A stretch of DNA of 8,687 bases from Alphaproteobacteria bacterium (GTDB lineage Bacteria; Pseudomonadota; Alphaproteobacteria; Caulobacterales; Parvularculaceae): NCBI GenBank assembly GCA_030428745.1, contig JAUIEG010000083.1, positions 1 to 8,687 of the forward strand, given 5' to 3'. This document shows, piece by piece, positions 1-5,758 of this stretch (the first letter of the stretch is position 1; every line of letters begins with the position of its first letter). A program made the translations under genes and the position numbers. Under the pieces are notes generated by a model. The model saw only the letters and a program-made list of their open reading frames with translations, searched no databases and was not told the DNA's origin.

Positions 1-1002
1 AAAGCCGCTTGCGCCCACCGAGCGGCGACCCTGTTCGGTCTTGACGCTGATTATCTCGCCGCCCGGCCGGCAGAAAAGATCGCCGACTGGGCGCATGAAC
101 TCGCCGCGGCGCTAAGGGACGGCCTCACATCATTTTCATTCAAGCCTGCGGCGCGCAATGACGAGGACGCAGCTTATTCTCATCGCGCCGACGCCATCTA
201 TCAGGATGCGGCGGCGGCGGCGAATGTGCTGTACGGGCGCCGGCGGCTTTTGTCGTTCGTTGCGCCGCACAGCTTGTTGGGGCTTGAGCTTTCTGTGCTG
301 ACGCCAAATCTCTTGGGGATTGAGGCGGTTGATGCGCGCGGCATGACGCCGGACGAATTGTCGAAGAATCTCCTTTTCGGCGACGTGCTCGTCGCGACGC
401 CGACGCTCTGGCGCTACATGATGCAGGAGGAATTGCAGGCGCCGGATAATTCGCTCGCTGTGTCGTTTGGCGAGCCCATGACGCCGGAACTCGCTGTCGA
501 TATGCGCAAAAGCGGCTTCGGCGTCCTGCGCGAGCTCTATGGCTCGACGGAAACCGGCCTGATGGCGTGGCGCGACAGCCCCAGCGAAGCCTTTGTTCTC
601 TTCGATCACTGGCGGCGTGAAGGCGACGATTTAATGCGGCTTTGTCCTGACGGCGAGGCGCGCCAGGTTGAGGCGATGGATCTTCTGACTTGGGCGGGCG
701 AGCGCAGCTTCACTCTGTCGGGCCGGCGTGACGGGGCGGTGCAGATCGGCGCTGTCAACGTATTTCCCGAGGCGGTCGCCGAAACCTTGTGCGCCCACCC
801 TCATATCAAGGATTGCCACATTGTCGTGGGCCGGCGCGGCGACGGCGCCGCGCGCCTCATCGCCAATATCGTTCTCGCGGACAAGACGCCGCCTAATGAG
901 CGAACGGCGCGCGATATCGATGTCTGGTGCCGGATCAATCTCCGCCAGCAGGAGCGCCCGCAAATCTATAATTTTGAAATGGAAACGGGCGCGCCAGCAT
1001 AA
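1..1002 (+). CDS. AMP-binding (adenylate-forming) acyl/aryl ligase, 3' part only
   Basis: The reading frame is open from the first base to a TAA at 1000-1002, so 333 residues are visible and the true start lies upstream of the window; internal ATG or GTG codons should not be taken as the start. Visible residue 180 begins YGSTETG, the conserved adenylate-binding motif of the ANL superfamily (acyl-CoA synthetases, aryl-AMP ligases, NRPS adenylation domains). Visible residues 241-256 (GRRD, then G250, V252 and P256) match the hinge motif GRxD...G.....P that joins the large and small domains. Such enzymes activate a carboxylic acid as acyl-AMP and pass it to CoA or a carrier protein; the substrate cannot be read here. 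The C-terminal domain is short: the protein ends soon after an ERPQIYNF segment, just where the PxTxxGK motif with the catalytic lysine is expected, and that lysine is absent. It may be a ligase that only adenylates, or a decayed gene. It is not obviously linked to the pilus genes downstream. Confidence 0.85.
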   Translation, partial: KAACAHRAATLFGLDADYLAARPAEKIADWAHELAAALRDGLTSFSFKPAARNDEDAAYSHRADAIYQDAAAAANVLYGRRRLLSFVAPHSLLGLELSVLTPNLLGIEAVDARGMTPDELSKNLLFGDVLVATPTLWRYMMQEELQAPDNSLAVSFGEPMTPELAVDMRKSGFGVLRELYGSTETGLMAWRDSPSEAFVLFDHWRREGDDLMRLCPDGEARQVEAMDLLTWAGERSFTLSGRRDGAVQIGAVNVFPEAVAETLCAHPHIKDCHIVVGRRGDGAARLIANIVLADKTPPNERTARDIDVWCRINLRQQERPQIYNFEMETGAPA

Positions 1003-1018
1003 AGCTTTGCGCGCCCGT
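985..1018. terminator. Hairpin between convergent genes, possible bidirectional terminator
   Basis: The 10-base arm ACGGGCGCGC (985-994) is perfectly complementary to GCGCGCCCGT (1009-1018). The 14-base loop itself contains the palindrome AAAGCTTT (1001-1008). It overlaps the stop codon of the ligase gene and lies just past the stop of the minus-strand gene, so it fits a shared terminator of convergent genes. No clear T-run follows on the plus strand. Reading on the minus strand, the stem is followed by TTTCCATTTCAAAATT, which is T-rich but not a clean U-tract, so termination is better supported for the minus-strand gene. Confidence 0.5.
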
Positions 1019-1039
1019 GGAATGCCGTTTCAGACGGAC

Positions 1040-1498
1040 TTAGTTGTTGGAGTCGCCGTCCTGGGAAAGGCTGTTCGCCTGCGAATATTTGTTCTGGACC
1101 TGGGATGAAACGATGCCGAACTGGGCCTGGTCGTCGCCGACAGTGACGGTCGCTTCGCAGTTGGTTGTGCAGTTATAAGTCGTGCGGGCGACGCCGCGAT
1201 GGACGGTCATCATGTCCGAGCTTGGCGTGCGCACGCGGATGACCAGATTTTTCACCGCTTCGCCATTCTCGTCGAAGATGTAAATATTGGTGAGGCCCGG
1301 CGCCTTGCCGAATAAAAGGATATTGGCGTTATCCTGAATGGTGACGTCTGCGATGGCGGGGTTGCCGACGACGATCGACTTCGCCGGATTTTCAAGCTTG
1401 AACGGGCGCACCTGATCCATCGTCAGCCACAGCTGCTCTGCGGCGGCGACTTGCGTAGTGGCTGCGAAAATAGCGGCGGCGATGAGAATCCTGCGCAT
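1040..1498 (-). CDS. Exported stand-alone secretin N-terminal domain protein (pilus-formation N domain)
   Basis: The gene encodes 152 residues. The start ATG (1496-1498, minus strand) is preceded by GAGGAAGGA at a normal ribosome-binding distance. Residues 1-20 form a signal peptide with an arginine pair, an alanine-rich core and a likely AAA|EQ cleavage site, so the product is probably periplasmic. Residues about 22-90 match the N-terminal domain of Tad/Cpa secretins: a strand series with KSIVVGNPAIADVTI, then ILLFGKAPGLTNIYIFD and a closing NLVIRVR. The same pattern occurs in CpaC of this window (SIVLPLDKAAIVELP, then FLLGLSTGQTNAFFFD). There is no secretin barrel, so it cannot form a channel alone. 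Residues 110 and 114 are cysteines (CTTNC), which could form a disulfide in the periplasm. The C-terminal 20 residues are Ser/Asn/Gln-rich. By family and location it is inferred to act with the pilus secretin, perhaps as an accessory or plug; the role is unproven. Confidence 0.85.
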   Translation of the reverse strand: MRRILIAAAIFAATTQVAAAEQLWLTMDQVRPFKLENPAKSIVVGNPAIADVTIQDNANILLFGKAPGLTNIYIFDENGEAVKNLVIRVRTPSSDMMTVHRGVARTTYNCTTNCEATVTVGDDQAQFGIVSSQVQNKYSQANSLSQDGDSNN

Positions 1499-1682
1499 GG
1501 ATAGTCCTTCCTCAAATGCGGTCTTTACCCTAGCCGCGAGGTGTCAAAGAAAACTTAAAGGAAACCGGCGCATTTCCTTCCCGAATTTGGCGTCAATCAG
1601 AGGATCGCAATCATTTACCCGCCTGAATTTTACCGGAGCTTAAAGGGGCGCTGGTAATGCGGGGAGACCGGTGGAGTATGCA
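1499..1682. promoter_or_regulatory. Divergent intergenic region between secretin-N gene and Crp-like gene
   Basis: About 180 bases separate two divergently read genes and must carry a promoter for each. On the minus strand a perfect TTGACA (1547 to 1542) is followed after only 14 bases by TAAAGA (1527 to 1522). The spacing is short for a standard promoter, so this is weak. CTTAAAGG occurs twice in direct orientation (1554-1561 and 1639-1646). No convincing promoter boxes were seen for the plus-strand gene. GGAG at 1673-1676 lies six bases before ATG 1683 and is its likely ribosome-binding site. Confidence 0.35.
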
Positions 1683-2417
1683 ATGACCGCAGTATCGATC
1701 CAGCCTGCTGAGCAGGGCCCATCCCAGGCGCAGGCCCAGGTGCAGGCGTTGTCCAAGATTACGCCCTTTGAAGATCTGCCCGACGCGGTCCTGTCGCTCC
1801 TGAGCGAACAGAGCGAGACTCGCGAATACAGCGCCGGCCAAACCGTGTTCTCCCTTGGCCAATATGACGGCGCGGAGTTTCTGGTTGTCCTGACGGGCGC
1901 TTTAAGGGTTTCCCTTACCGACGGCGCCACCGGCGCCATGCTGATTGAAGAAGTATCCGAGGGCGGCGTTTTCGGCCTTGAAATCGCTATCGCCGATCCC
2001 GATCCCTCCACATTTCAACAGATCGCCGTCACCGCCGAGAAAGACTGTACGCTCGTCCTTATAGACGCCGCTGAGTTCAAGTCGCTTGCGGCGAACCGTC
2101 CGTCATTGATGCGCAATGTCGCTGTGTTTCTTTCAAGTCAGCTTGTCGCACAGCGCTTCCGCGCCATGGGCGCCCAAGCTGCGCCGGAACAAAGGGTTTA
2201 CGCTGTTCTGCTTGAATGCGTTGAACGTGATCCCATCAGCGGCGTATGGGCGATTAAGAAAATGCCGAAACATCGTGAACTTGCCGATCGCGCCGGCGTT
2301 GATGAGGCGGCCGCAGCCGGCGCAGTCGCCGCATTAATTCAGGAAGGTGTCGCGCAGCGTAACTATCCCGGACTTATTGTAAACGATATGTCACGGCTCA
2401 ATCAGCTCGCAAGCTAG
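1683..2417 (+). CDS. Crp/Fnr-family regulator with atypical ligand pocket and HTH
   Basis: The gene encodes 244 residues from ATG 1683, which has GGAG six bases upstream. An in-frame GTG at 1671 would add four residues but is less well placed. Residues about 25-140 form a cyclic-nucleotide-binding beta-roll (GALRVSL, then GGVFGLEIA around 94-102). Residues about 150-165 are the long dimer helix, and 170-235 a winged helix-turn-helix (MPKHRELADRAGVDEAA). Family members bind DNA as dimers, often with a ligand or sensor group. Two features are off type. The phosphate-binding cassette lacks the usual arginine (QQIAVTA where R-S/T-A is expected), so cAMP binding is doubtful. The recognition helix reads DEAAAAGAVAAL instead of an Arg/Glu/Thr-bearing sequence. 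There is no Fnr-type cysteine cluster. Its position just upstream of the flp promoter suggests, but does not prove, that it controls pilus genes or the divergent gene. Confidence 0.85.
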   Translation: MTAVSIQPAEQGPSQAQAQVQALSKITPFEDLPDAVLSLLSEQSETREYSAGQTVFSLGQYDGAEFLVVLTGALRVSLTDGATGAMLIEEVSEGGVFGLEIAIADPDPSTFQQIAVTAEKDCTLVLIDAAEFKSLAANRPSLMRNVAVFLSSQLVAQRFRAMGAQAAPEQRVYAVLLECVERDPISGVWAIKKMPKHRELADRAGVDEAAAAGAVAALIQEGVAQRNYPGLIVNDMSRLNQLAS

Positions 2418-2440
2418 ACGATAAGCGAATTTCCGTCATA

Positions 2441-2479
2441 GTTAATCCGGATTAACCATAATCAGTATACAGATATAAC
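2441..2479 (+). promoter_or_regulatory. Putative CtrA-type promoter of flp with 16-bp palindrome
   Basis: Positions 2441-2456 read GTTAATCCGGATTAAC, a perfect 16-bp palindrome. Its right arm runs into TTAACCAT (2452-2459), which matches the CtrA half-site known from Caulobacter promoters. The two TTAA boxes are six bases apart, while the classical CtrA site has seven. TTAACC (2452-2457) also fits a -35 box, and TATAAC (2474-2479) after a 16-base spacer matches five of six bases of a -10 box. An activator site overlapping -35 is the usual layout of CtrA-dependent promoters, and Caulobacter pilA is CtrA-activated. The predicted transcript start near 2486 leaves about 100 bases of leader before flp. 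Assignment to CtrA is inference; another dimeric regulator, including the gene just upstream, could use the palindrome. Confidence 0.5.
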
Positions 2480-2510
2480 TTACCGTTTATTCACCGTTTC
2501 TTTACGGCTT
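2480..2510 (+). repeat. Three 11-bp-phased ACCGTTT-like repeats before flp
   Basis: Two units, TTACCGTTTAT (2480-2490) and TCACCGTTTCT (2491-2501), are tandem and share ACCGTTT exactly. A weaker third unit begins TTACGG at 2502. The period of 11 bases places each copy on about the same face of the helix, as expected for stacked protein-binding sites. They lie at and just downstream of the predicted flp transcript start, where binding would tend to repress. No protein is identified. Confidence 0.35.
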
Positions 2511-2529
2511 GGGAGCAAGATGCCCGAGA

Positions 2530-2567
2530 CTGAAGGGGAGTTCCTCTTCAGCGGTGCAAGTGAAGAG
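2530..2567 (+). promoter_or_regulatory. flp leader with two mutually exclusive hairpins
   Basis: CTGAAGGGGA (2530-2539) pairs with TCCTCTTCAG (2542-2551) over ten positions, with one G-T pair and a very tight turn. The segment CTCTTCA (2544-2550) is also perfectly complementary to TGAAGAG (2561-2567) with a 10-base loop. Both stems use the same central strand, so only one can form at a time. The second stem ends six bases before the AGGAG ribosome-binding site (2573-2577). This could tune translation or stability of the pilin mRNA; that role is inferred from sequence alone. Confidence 0.35.
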
Positions 2568-2584
2568 TAAGCAGGAGTCGACAC

Positions 2585-2755
2585 ATGAAAACTCTTATCA
2601 ATCGTTTTAAAGCCGATGAATCCGGCGCGACCGCCATCGAATATGGCCTGATCGCCGCTCTTATCGCCGTTGCTATTATTGCTGCGCTGCGTTCCGTTTC
2701 CGGTTCGCTCAGCAACACGTTCAGCAACGTGTCCAGCGAGCTTGATGCCGCTTAA
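2585..2755 (+). CDS. flp: Flp-family type IVb pilin (major Tad pilus subunit)
   Basis: This short gene encodes 56 residues from ATG 2585, with AGGAG (2573-2577) seven bases upstream. It is the structural subunit that polymerises into the Tad/Flp pilus used for surface attachment. Residues 1-14 are a short, charged prepilin leader ending in Gly14. Cleavage there by CpaA gives a mature pilin of 42 residues beginning ATAIEYGLIA. The Flp signature is complete: Glu19 (+5 of the mature chain) followed by Tyr20, then a hydrophobic helix to about residue 36. The tail is Ser/Asn-rich and ends ELDAA, with no cysteines. Length and layout are normal for the family; Caulobacter calls the equivalent gene pilA. 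It has its own promoter candidate upstream and a strong terminator downstream, as expected for a subunit needed in far larger amounts than the machinery. Confidence 0.95.
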   Translation: MKTLINRFKADESGATAIEYGLIAALIAVAIIAALRSVSGSLSNTFSNVSSELDAA

Positions 2756-2778
2756 ATCAAGCGTTATCCACTCGAAAG

Positions 2779-2807
2779 AAAAGGAGGCCTTATGGCCTCC
2801 TTTTTTT
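2779..2807 (+). terminator. Intrinsic terminator after flp
   Basis: AAAAGGAGGCC (2779-2789) pairs perfectly with GGCCTCCTTTT (2794-2804) across the four-base loop TTAT. The stem runs directly into a seven-T tract (2801-2807). It lies 24 bases after the flp stop codon. Leaky readthrough would supply the downstream cpa genes at a lower level, since no good promoter is evident before cpaA. Confidence 0.93.
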
Positions 2808-2880
2808 GTTTATGTCTAACGGAACATTAAGGCGCGCGCGCTTACCTTGAACGCCGGGATATTATGCCGGAGGGCGAGGC

Positions 2881-3387
2881 GTGATCGCATACCTTCTACT
2901 TTCTGTCTTTCCTGCTGCGCTTTTAATCGCTGCAGCAAACGATGTGTACGAATTCAAGATCCCGAACTGGATCTCGATTGTCTTAATTTGCGTTTACCCT
3001 TTGGCCGGCCTTGCTGTCGGTGCCAGTTATGACGTTGTCGGCGAAGGCGTCCTGATCGGCGCTGCTGCGCTGGCGCTCGGCTTTGCGCTTTTCGCCTTTA
3101 AAATCGTCGGCGGGGGCGACGCTAAACTGTTCGCCGCAACTGCGCCATGGCTTGGGCTCGCCTCCCTGGGCGTATTTTTGATCAATACGGCGATGGCGGG
3201 GCTCGTCCTCGCGATCGTCATGGGGATGTTTCGCAAGTTCCCTTTGCTGCCCGTTTACGCTCATGCGCCCTGGTTAATCAGATTGCATGAACGAAAAAAG
3301 GATCTTCCCTACGCGGTCGCCATCGCAGCGGGCGGACTTCTTAGCTTTTCGCAAACGCCATACTTCCAATTGGTCATTGGCGGTTAA
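2881..3387 (+). CDS. cpaA: Prepilin peptidase CpaA (A24 family)
   Basis: The gene encodes 168 residues, starting at GTG 2881 with GGAGGG (2869-2874) six bases upstream. It is the inner-membrane aspartyl protease that removes the leader of Flp pilin. The two catalytic aspartates are visible: Asp21 in NDVYEFKIPN at the first membrane segment, and Asp80 in the GGGDAK motif. Several hydrophobic segments span the chain (about 2-19, 30-48, 56-73, 90-113 and 143-157). The C-terminal PYAVAIAAGGL block is typical of CpaA. As in other Tad-type enzymes, the N-terminal zinc-binding and methylase domain of PilD-type peptidases is missing, so the short length is normal. It is the first gene after the flp terminator; the 125-base gap before it holds that terminator and no clear second promoter. 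Confidence 0.93.
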   Translation: MIAYLLLSVFPAALLIAAANDVYEFKIPNWISIVLICVYPLAGLAVGASYDVVGEGVLIGAAALALGFALFAFKIVGGGDAKLFAATAPWLGLASLGVFLINTAMAGLVLAIVMGMFRKFPLLPVYAHAPWLIRLHERKKDLPYAVAIAAGGLLSFSQTPYFQLVIGG

Positions 3388-3407
3388 CAAGATCAGTTAA
3401 CAGAGTT

Positions 3408-3436
3408 TTGAGGACTTTGTCGCACGTTAGTCTCAA
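3408..3436 (+). other. Imperfect hairpin in the cpaA-cpaB gap
   Basis: TTGAGGACT (3408-3416) pairs with AGTCTCAA (3429-3436) as eight base pairs with one bulged G and a 12-base loop. GAGGAC (3410-3415) can instead pair with GTCCTC (3440-3445), which would exclude the first stem. No T-run follows, so it is not an intrinsic terminator. It may mark an mRNA processing or stability element in the 88-base gap, or be chance. Confidence 0.25.
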
Positions 3437-3475
3437 GGCGTCCTCTATGGAAAGCACGAAAAAGGCAGGTTCGAA

Positions 3476-4219
3476 ATGAACGTTAGTCGCATTGCAATTC
3501 TTGGCGTCGCACTCGTTGCGGGCGCCGGCGCATTTGTCCTCATGCTGAGCCAGAACAAGGACATCGCGCCTGTTCAGATCGTCGAACCGGTTCGTGAAGA
3601 GACTGTGCGCGTTCTCGTTTCGAGCCGCGATATTCAGCGCGGCCAACGTCTTGGTGCAGAGGCGACCAACTGGGTGACGTGGCCGAAGAAGGCTGTCCAG
3701 CCGACTTTCATCACCGAAGACAACCAGGGCGCGCGTGAGGATCTTGAAACCGCAGTGGCGCGCTCGCTGATTGTAACCGGGGAACCGATTGTCAACGCCA
3801 AGCTCGTGCGTGCCGGGTCTTCCGGTCTGATGGCTGCAATTCTCGCACCTGGCATGCGTGCGGTGACGATGCGCGTTTCGCCGGAAACATCCTCGGGTGG
3901 ATTTATTCTCCCGGGCGACAAAGTTGACATCATGCTGGCGGGCGGTCGCGGCTCCTCCGCGCCTGCGCGCACCATTTTCGAGGACGTGCGTGTGCTCGCG
4001 GTGGACACCCTCTTTTCCGAAAACACGGAAGCGTCGCATGTGGCGGGATCGAACGTCACGCTCGAGCTTGCTCCGACAGACGCTGAAACTTTCATATCTG
4101 CGCGTGACGCCGGATCATTGAGCCTTGTTCTGCGCAGTATCTTCAAGCCGGAAACGGAGCTTCAGGCGACGGACCGGCGGTCATCCAATGTGAGTGTGAT
4201 TCGTTATGGGCGTTCGTAA
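3476..4219 (+). CDS. cpaB: Tad pilus assembly protein CpaB (RcpC family)
   Basis: The gene encodes 247 residues from ATG 3476. The ribosome-binding site is weak (AGG at 3466-3468, seven bases away). Residues about 6-25 are a single hydrophobic segment that anchors or exports the protein to the periplasm. Residues about 45-115 form a SAF domain (VLVSSRDIQRGQRLG, then a WP motif at 69-70). Residues about 120-235 are the RcpC/CpaB domain, including GMRAVTMRVSP and GFILPGDKVDIMLAG. In Tad systems this protein works with the CpaC secretin in the periplasm and at the outer membrane. Length is slightly short but within the family range. It follows cpaA by 88 bases and precedes cpaC by 25, so it sits in the same transcription unit. 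Confidence 0.93.
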   Translation: MNVSRIAILGVALVAGAGAFVLMLSQNKDIAPVQIVEPVREETVRVLVSSRDIQRGQRLGAEATNWVTWPKKAVQPTFITEDNQGAREDLETAVARSLIVTGEPIVNAKLVRAGSSGLMAAILAPGMRAVTMRVSPETSSGGFILPGDKVDIMLAGGRGSSAPARTIFEDVRVLAVDTLFSENTEASHVAGSNVTLELAPTDAETFISARDAGSLSLVLRSIFKPETELQATDRRSSNVSVIRYGRS

Positions 4220-4244
4220 TCCAAAACCGGGCCAGGGGGGTCAG

Positions 4245-5744
4245 ATGACTATGCTTGCAAAAGTGATGAACGCCGCCGCAGGGCGCGCCGCCAAAGCCGC
4301 CGCAGCAACTCTTATCGGCGCTGCTGCGCTCGGACTTGCTGCGCCGGCTTTTGCGCAGCGTGGTTCGCAGCCGGTTCATATCAGCGTCGGCGGCGATAGC
4401 GTCGTGTCGAAAAGCATTGTTTTGCCGCTCGATAAGGCGGCGATCGTCGAGCTGCCGGAAGCGGCGGCCGACGTTCTTGTGTCTCAACCAAGCGTTGTCG
4501 ATGCGGTCGTGCGTTCACCGCGGCGTGTTTTTCTTCTCGGTCTTTCGACAGGGCAGACAAACGCGTTCTTCTTTGACTCGCGCGGGCGTCAGATTCTGAA
4601 CCTTGAAATCGTTGTTGAACGCGATATGGACGCGCTCTCCGAATTGTTCACTCGGGTGATGCCCGAGTCGCGGATCGAAATCGAATCCGTGAACGACAAT
4701 GTGGTGCTGCGCGGCATCGTTCAGTCCGCCAGCGAAGCGGCGAACGCTTCCAATCTCGCCGGCCGATTCGTTGGCGACCCTGAAAACGTTATCAACCTTC
4801 TGGCGGTGCGTGATCCTGAACAGGTTATGTTGAAAGTGCGCATTGTCGAAATGCAGCGTCAGATCGTCAAGCAGCTGGGGCTTTCCAGCGCCGGCACTGT
4901 TCAACTGAACGATTTCGCTTTTGCGCTTGCCACGGGCGGCTTTGCCTCCGGCTCCAATGCGCTGACCGGCATAGCAGCGAACCGGACTTTGCCGGTTGAC
5001 CCGACGCGCAATCCGCAAGGCGATATAACAGTCATCGACTCGCAAATTGACGCGCTGGAGACGAATGGTCTGATCCGTATTCTCGCCGAACCAAATCTGA
5101 CGGCGATTTCAGGTGAATCCGCGCGCTTCCTCGCAGGTGGTGAATTCCCCGTCCCGGTGGGACAGGACGATGGCGTGATCTCGATTGAGTTCAAGGAATT
5201 TGGCGTCGGTCTCGGTTTCACACCGCTGGTGCTCAGCAAAGGCCGGATCAACCTCAAGATATCGACTGAGGTCTCGGAGATCACCACGGAAAACGCATTC
5301 TTTGTGCCTGGCGCCACGACGGTTGATGGCGAGGGTAATCTCGTCACGACGGCGGGGCTTTCCATTCCGGGTCTGTCGGTGCGCCGCGCCAATACGGTTG
5401 TCGAGCTTCCATCCGGCGGCAGTCTGGTCATGGCCGGGCTTCTTCAGGAGGATATGCGATCGACCATTGAAGGCGTTCCCGGCGTTAAAGATCTGCCGGT
5501 GCTCGGACAGCTTTTCCGCAGCCGCAATTATGCAAACAGCGAGACAGAGCTCGTCATTATCGTGACGCCCTATCTCGTCAAGTCGACGCATGAATCGAAA
5601 CTTGCCGATCCGACAAAAGGCTTTGTTCCCGCAAGCGATGCGGAAGCAATCCTCTTCGGCAAGATGGTCTCCACCTATGGTCTGGCCGGCGCGGGCGTGA
5701 ACGAAGCCTCGCTGCAGGGACCTATGGGCTTCATTCTTGATTGA
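4245..5744 (+). CDS. cpaC: Outer-membrane secretin CpaC (RcpA family)
   Basis: The gene encodes 499 residues from ATG 4245, which follows AGGGGGG (4234-4240) by four bases. An in-frame ATG at 4206 overlaps cpaB and would put a polar stretch before the signal peptide, so it is disfavoured; ATG 4251 is also possible. Residues 1-37 are a long signal peptide ending AFA|Q. Residues about 45-120 are the pilus-formation N domain, about 125-190 a BON-like domain (VVLRGIVQSASEA), and about 215-455 the secretin barrel. The secretin hallmark is clear at residues 410-424 (GVPGVKDLPVLGQLF), followed by a TELVIIVTPYLV strand. Secretins form a large ring through which the pilus leaves the outer membrane. 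The N domain has a separate paralogue at 1040-1498. The gap to cpaD is only 14 bases. Confidence 0.95.
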   Translation: MTMLAKVMNAAAGRAAKAAAATLIGAAALGLAAPAFAQRGSQPVHISVGGDSVVSKSIVLPLDKAAIVELPEAAADVLVSQPSVVDAVVRSPRRVFLLGLSTGQTNAFFFDSRGRQILNLEIVVERDMDALSELFTRVMPESRIEIESVNDNVVLRGIVQSASEAANASNLAGRFVGDPENVINLLAVRDPEQVMLKVRIVEMQRQIVKQLGLSSAGTVQLNDFAFALATGGFASGSNALTGIAANRTLPVDPTRNPQGDITVIDSQIDALETNGLIRILAEPNLTAISGESARFLAGGEFPVPVGQDDGVISIEFKEFGVGLGFTPLVLSKGRINLKISTEVSEITTENAFFVPGATTVDGEGNLVTTAGLSIPGLSVRRANTVVELPSGGSLVMAGLLQEDMRSTIEGVPGVKDLPVLGQLFRSRNYANSETELVIIVTPYLVKSTHESKLADPTKGFVPASDAEAILFGKMVSTYGLAGAGVNEASLQGPMGFILD

Positions 5745-5758
5745 TAGGAAAGAAAGTC

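Noticed and set aside
136..609. Minus-strand open frame opposite the ligase
   Set aside because: The translation is Arg/His-rich with no domain, and the plus-strand frame carries conserved ligase motifs throughout.
2817..2866. Promoter for cpaA using TATTAT (2860-2865)
   Set aside because: No -35 box lies at the right spacing, and a transcript start there would fall within the cpaA ribosome-binding site.
3384..3400. Paired TTAA boxes after cpaA as a CtrA site
   Set aside because: The two boxes are nine bases apart, not six or seven, and no promoter boxes follow at a suitable distance.
3374..4039. Minus-strand open frame opposite cpaB
   Set aside because: The composition is typical of an antisense shadow of a GC-rich gene, and cpaB on the other strand is certain.
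4206..4244. Upstream ATG for cpaC
   Set aside because: It overlaps the cpaB end, lacks a ribosome-binding site and would place a polar stretch before the signal peptide; ATG 4245 follows a strong G-rich site.
5741..5758. Upstream TTG start for cpaD
   Set aside because: It overlaps the cpaC stop and would take up the ribosome-binding site that serves ATG 5759.
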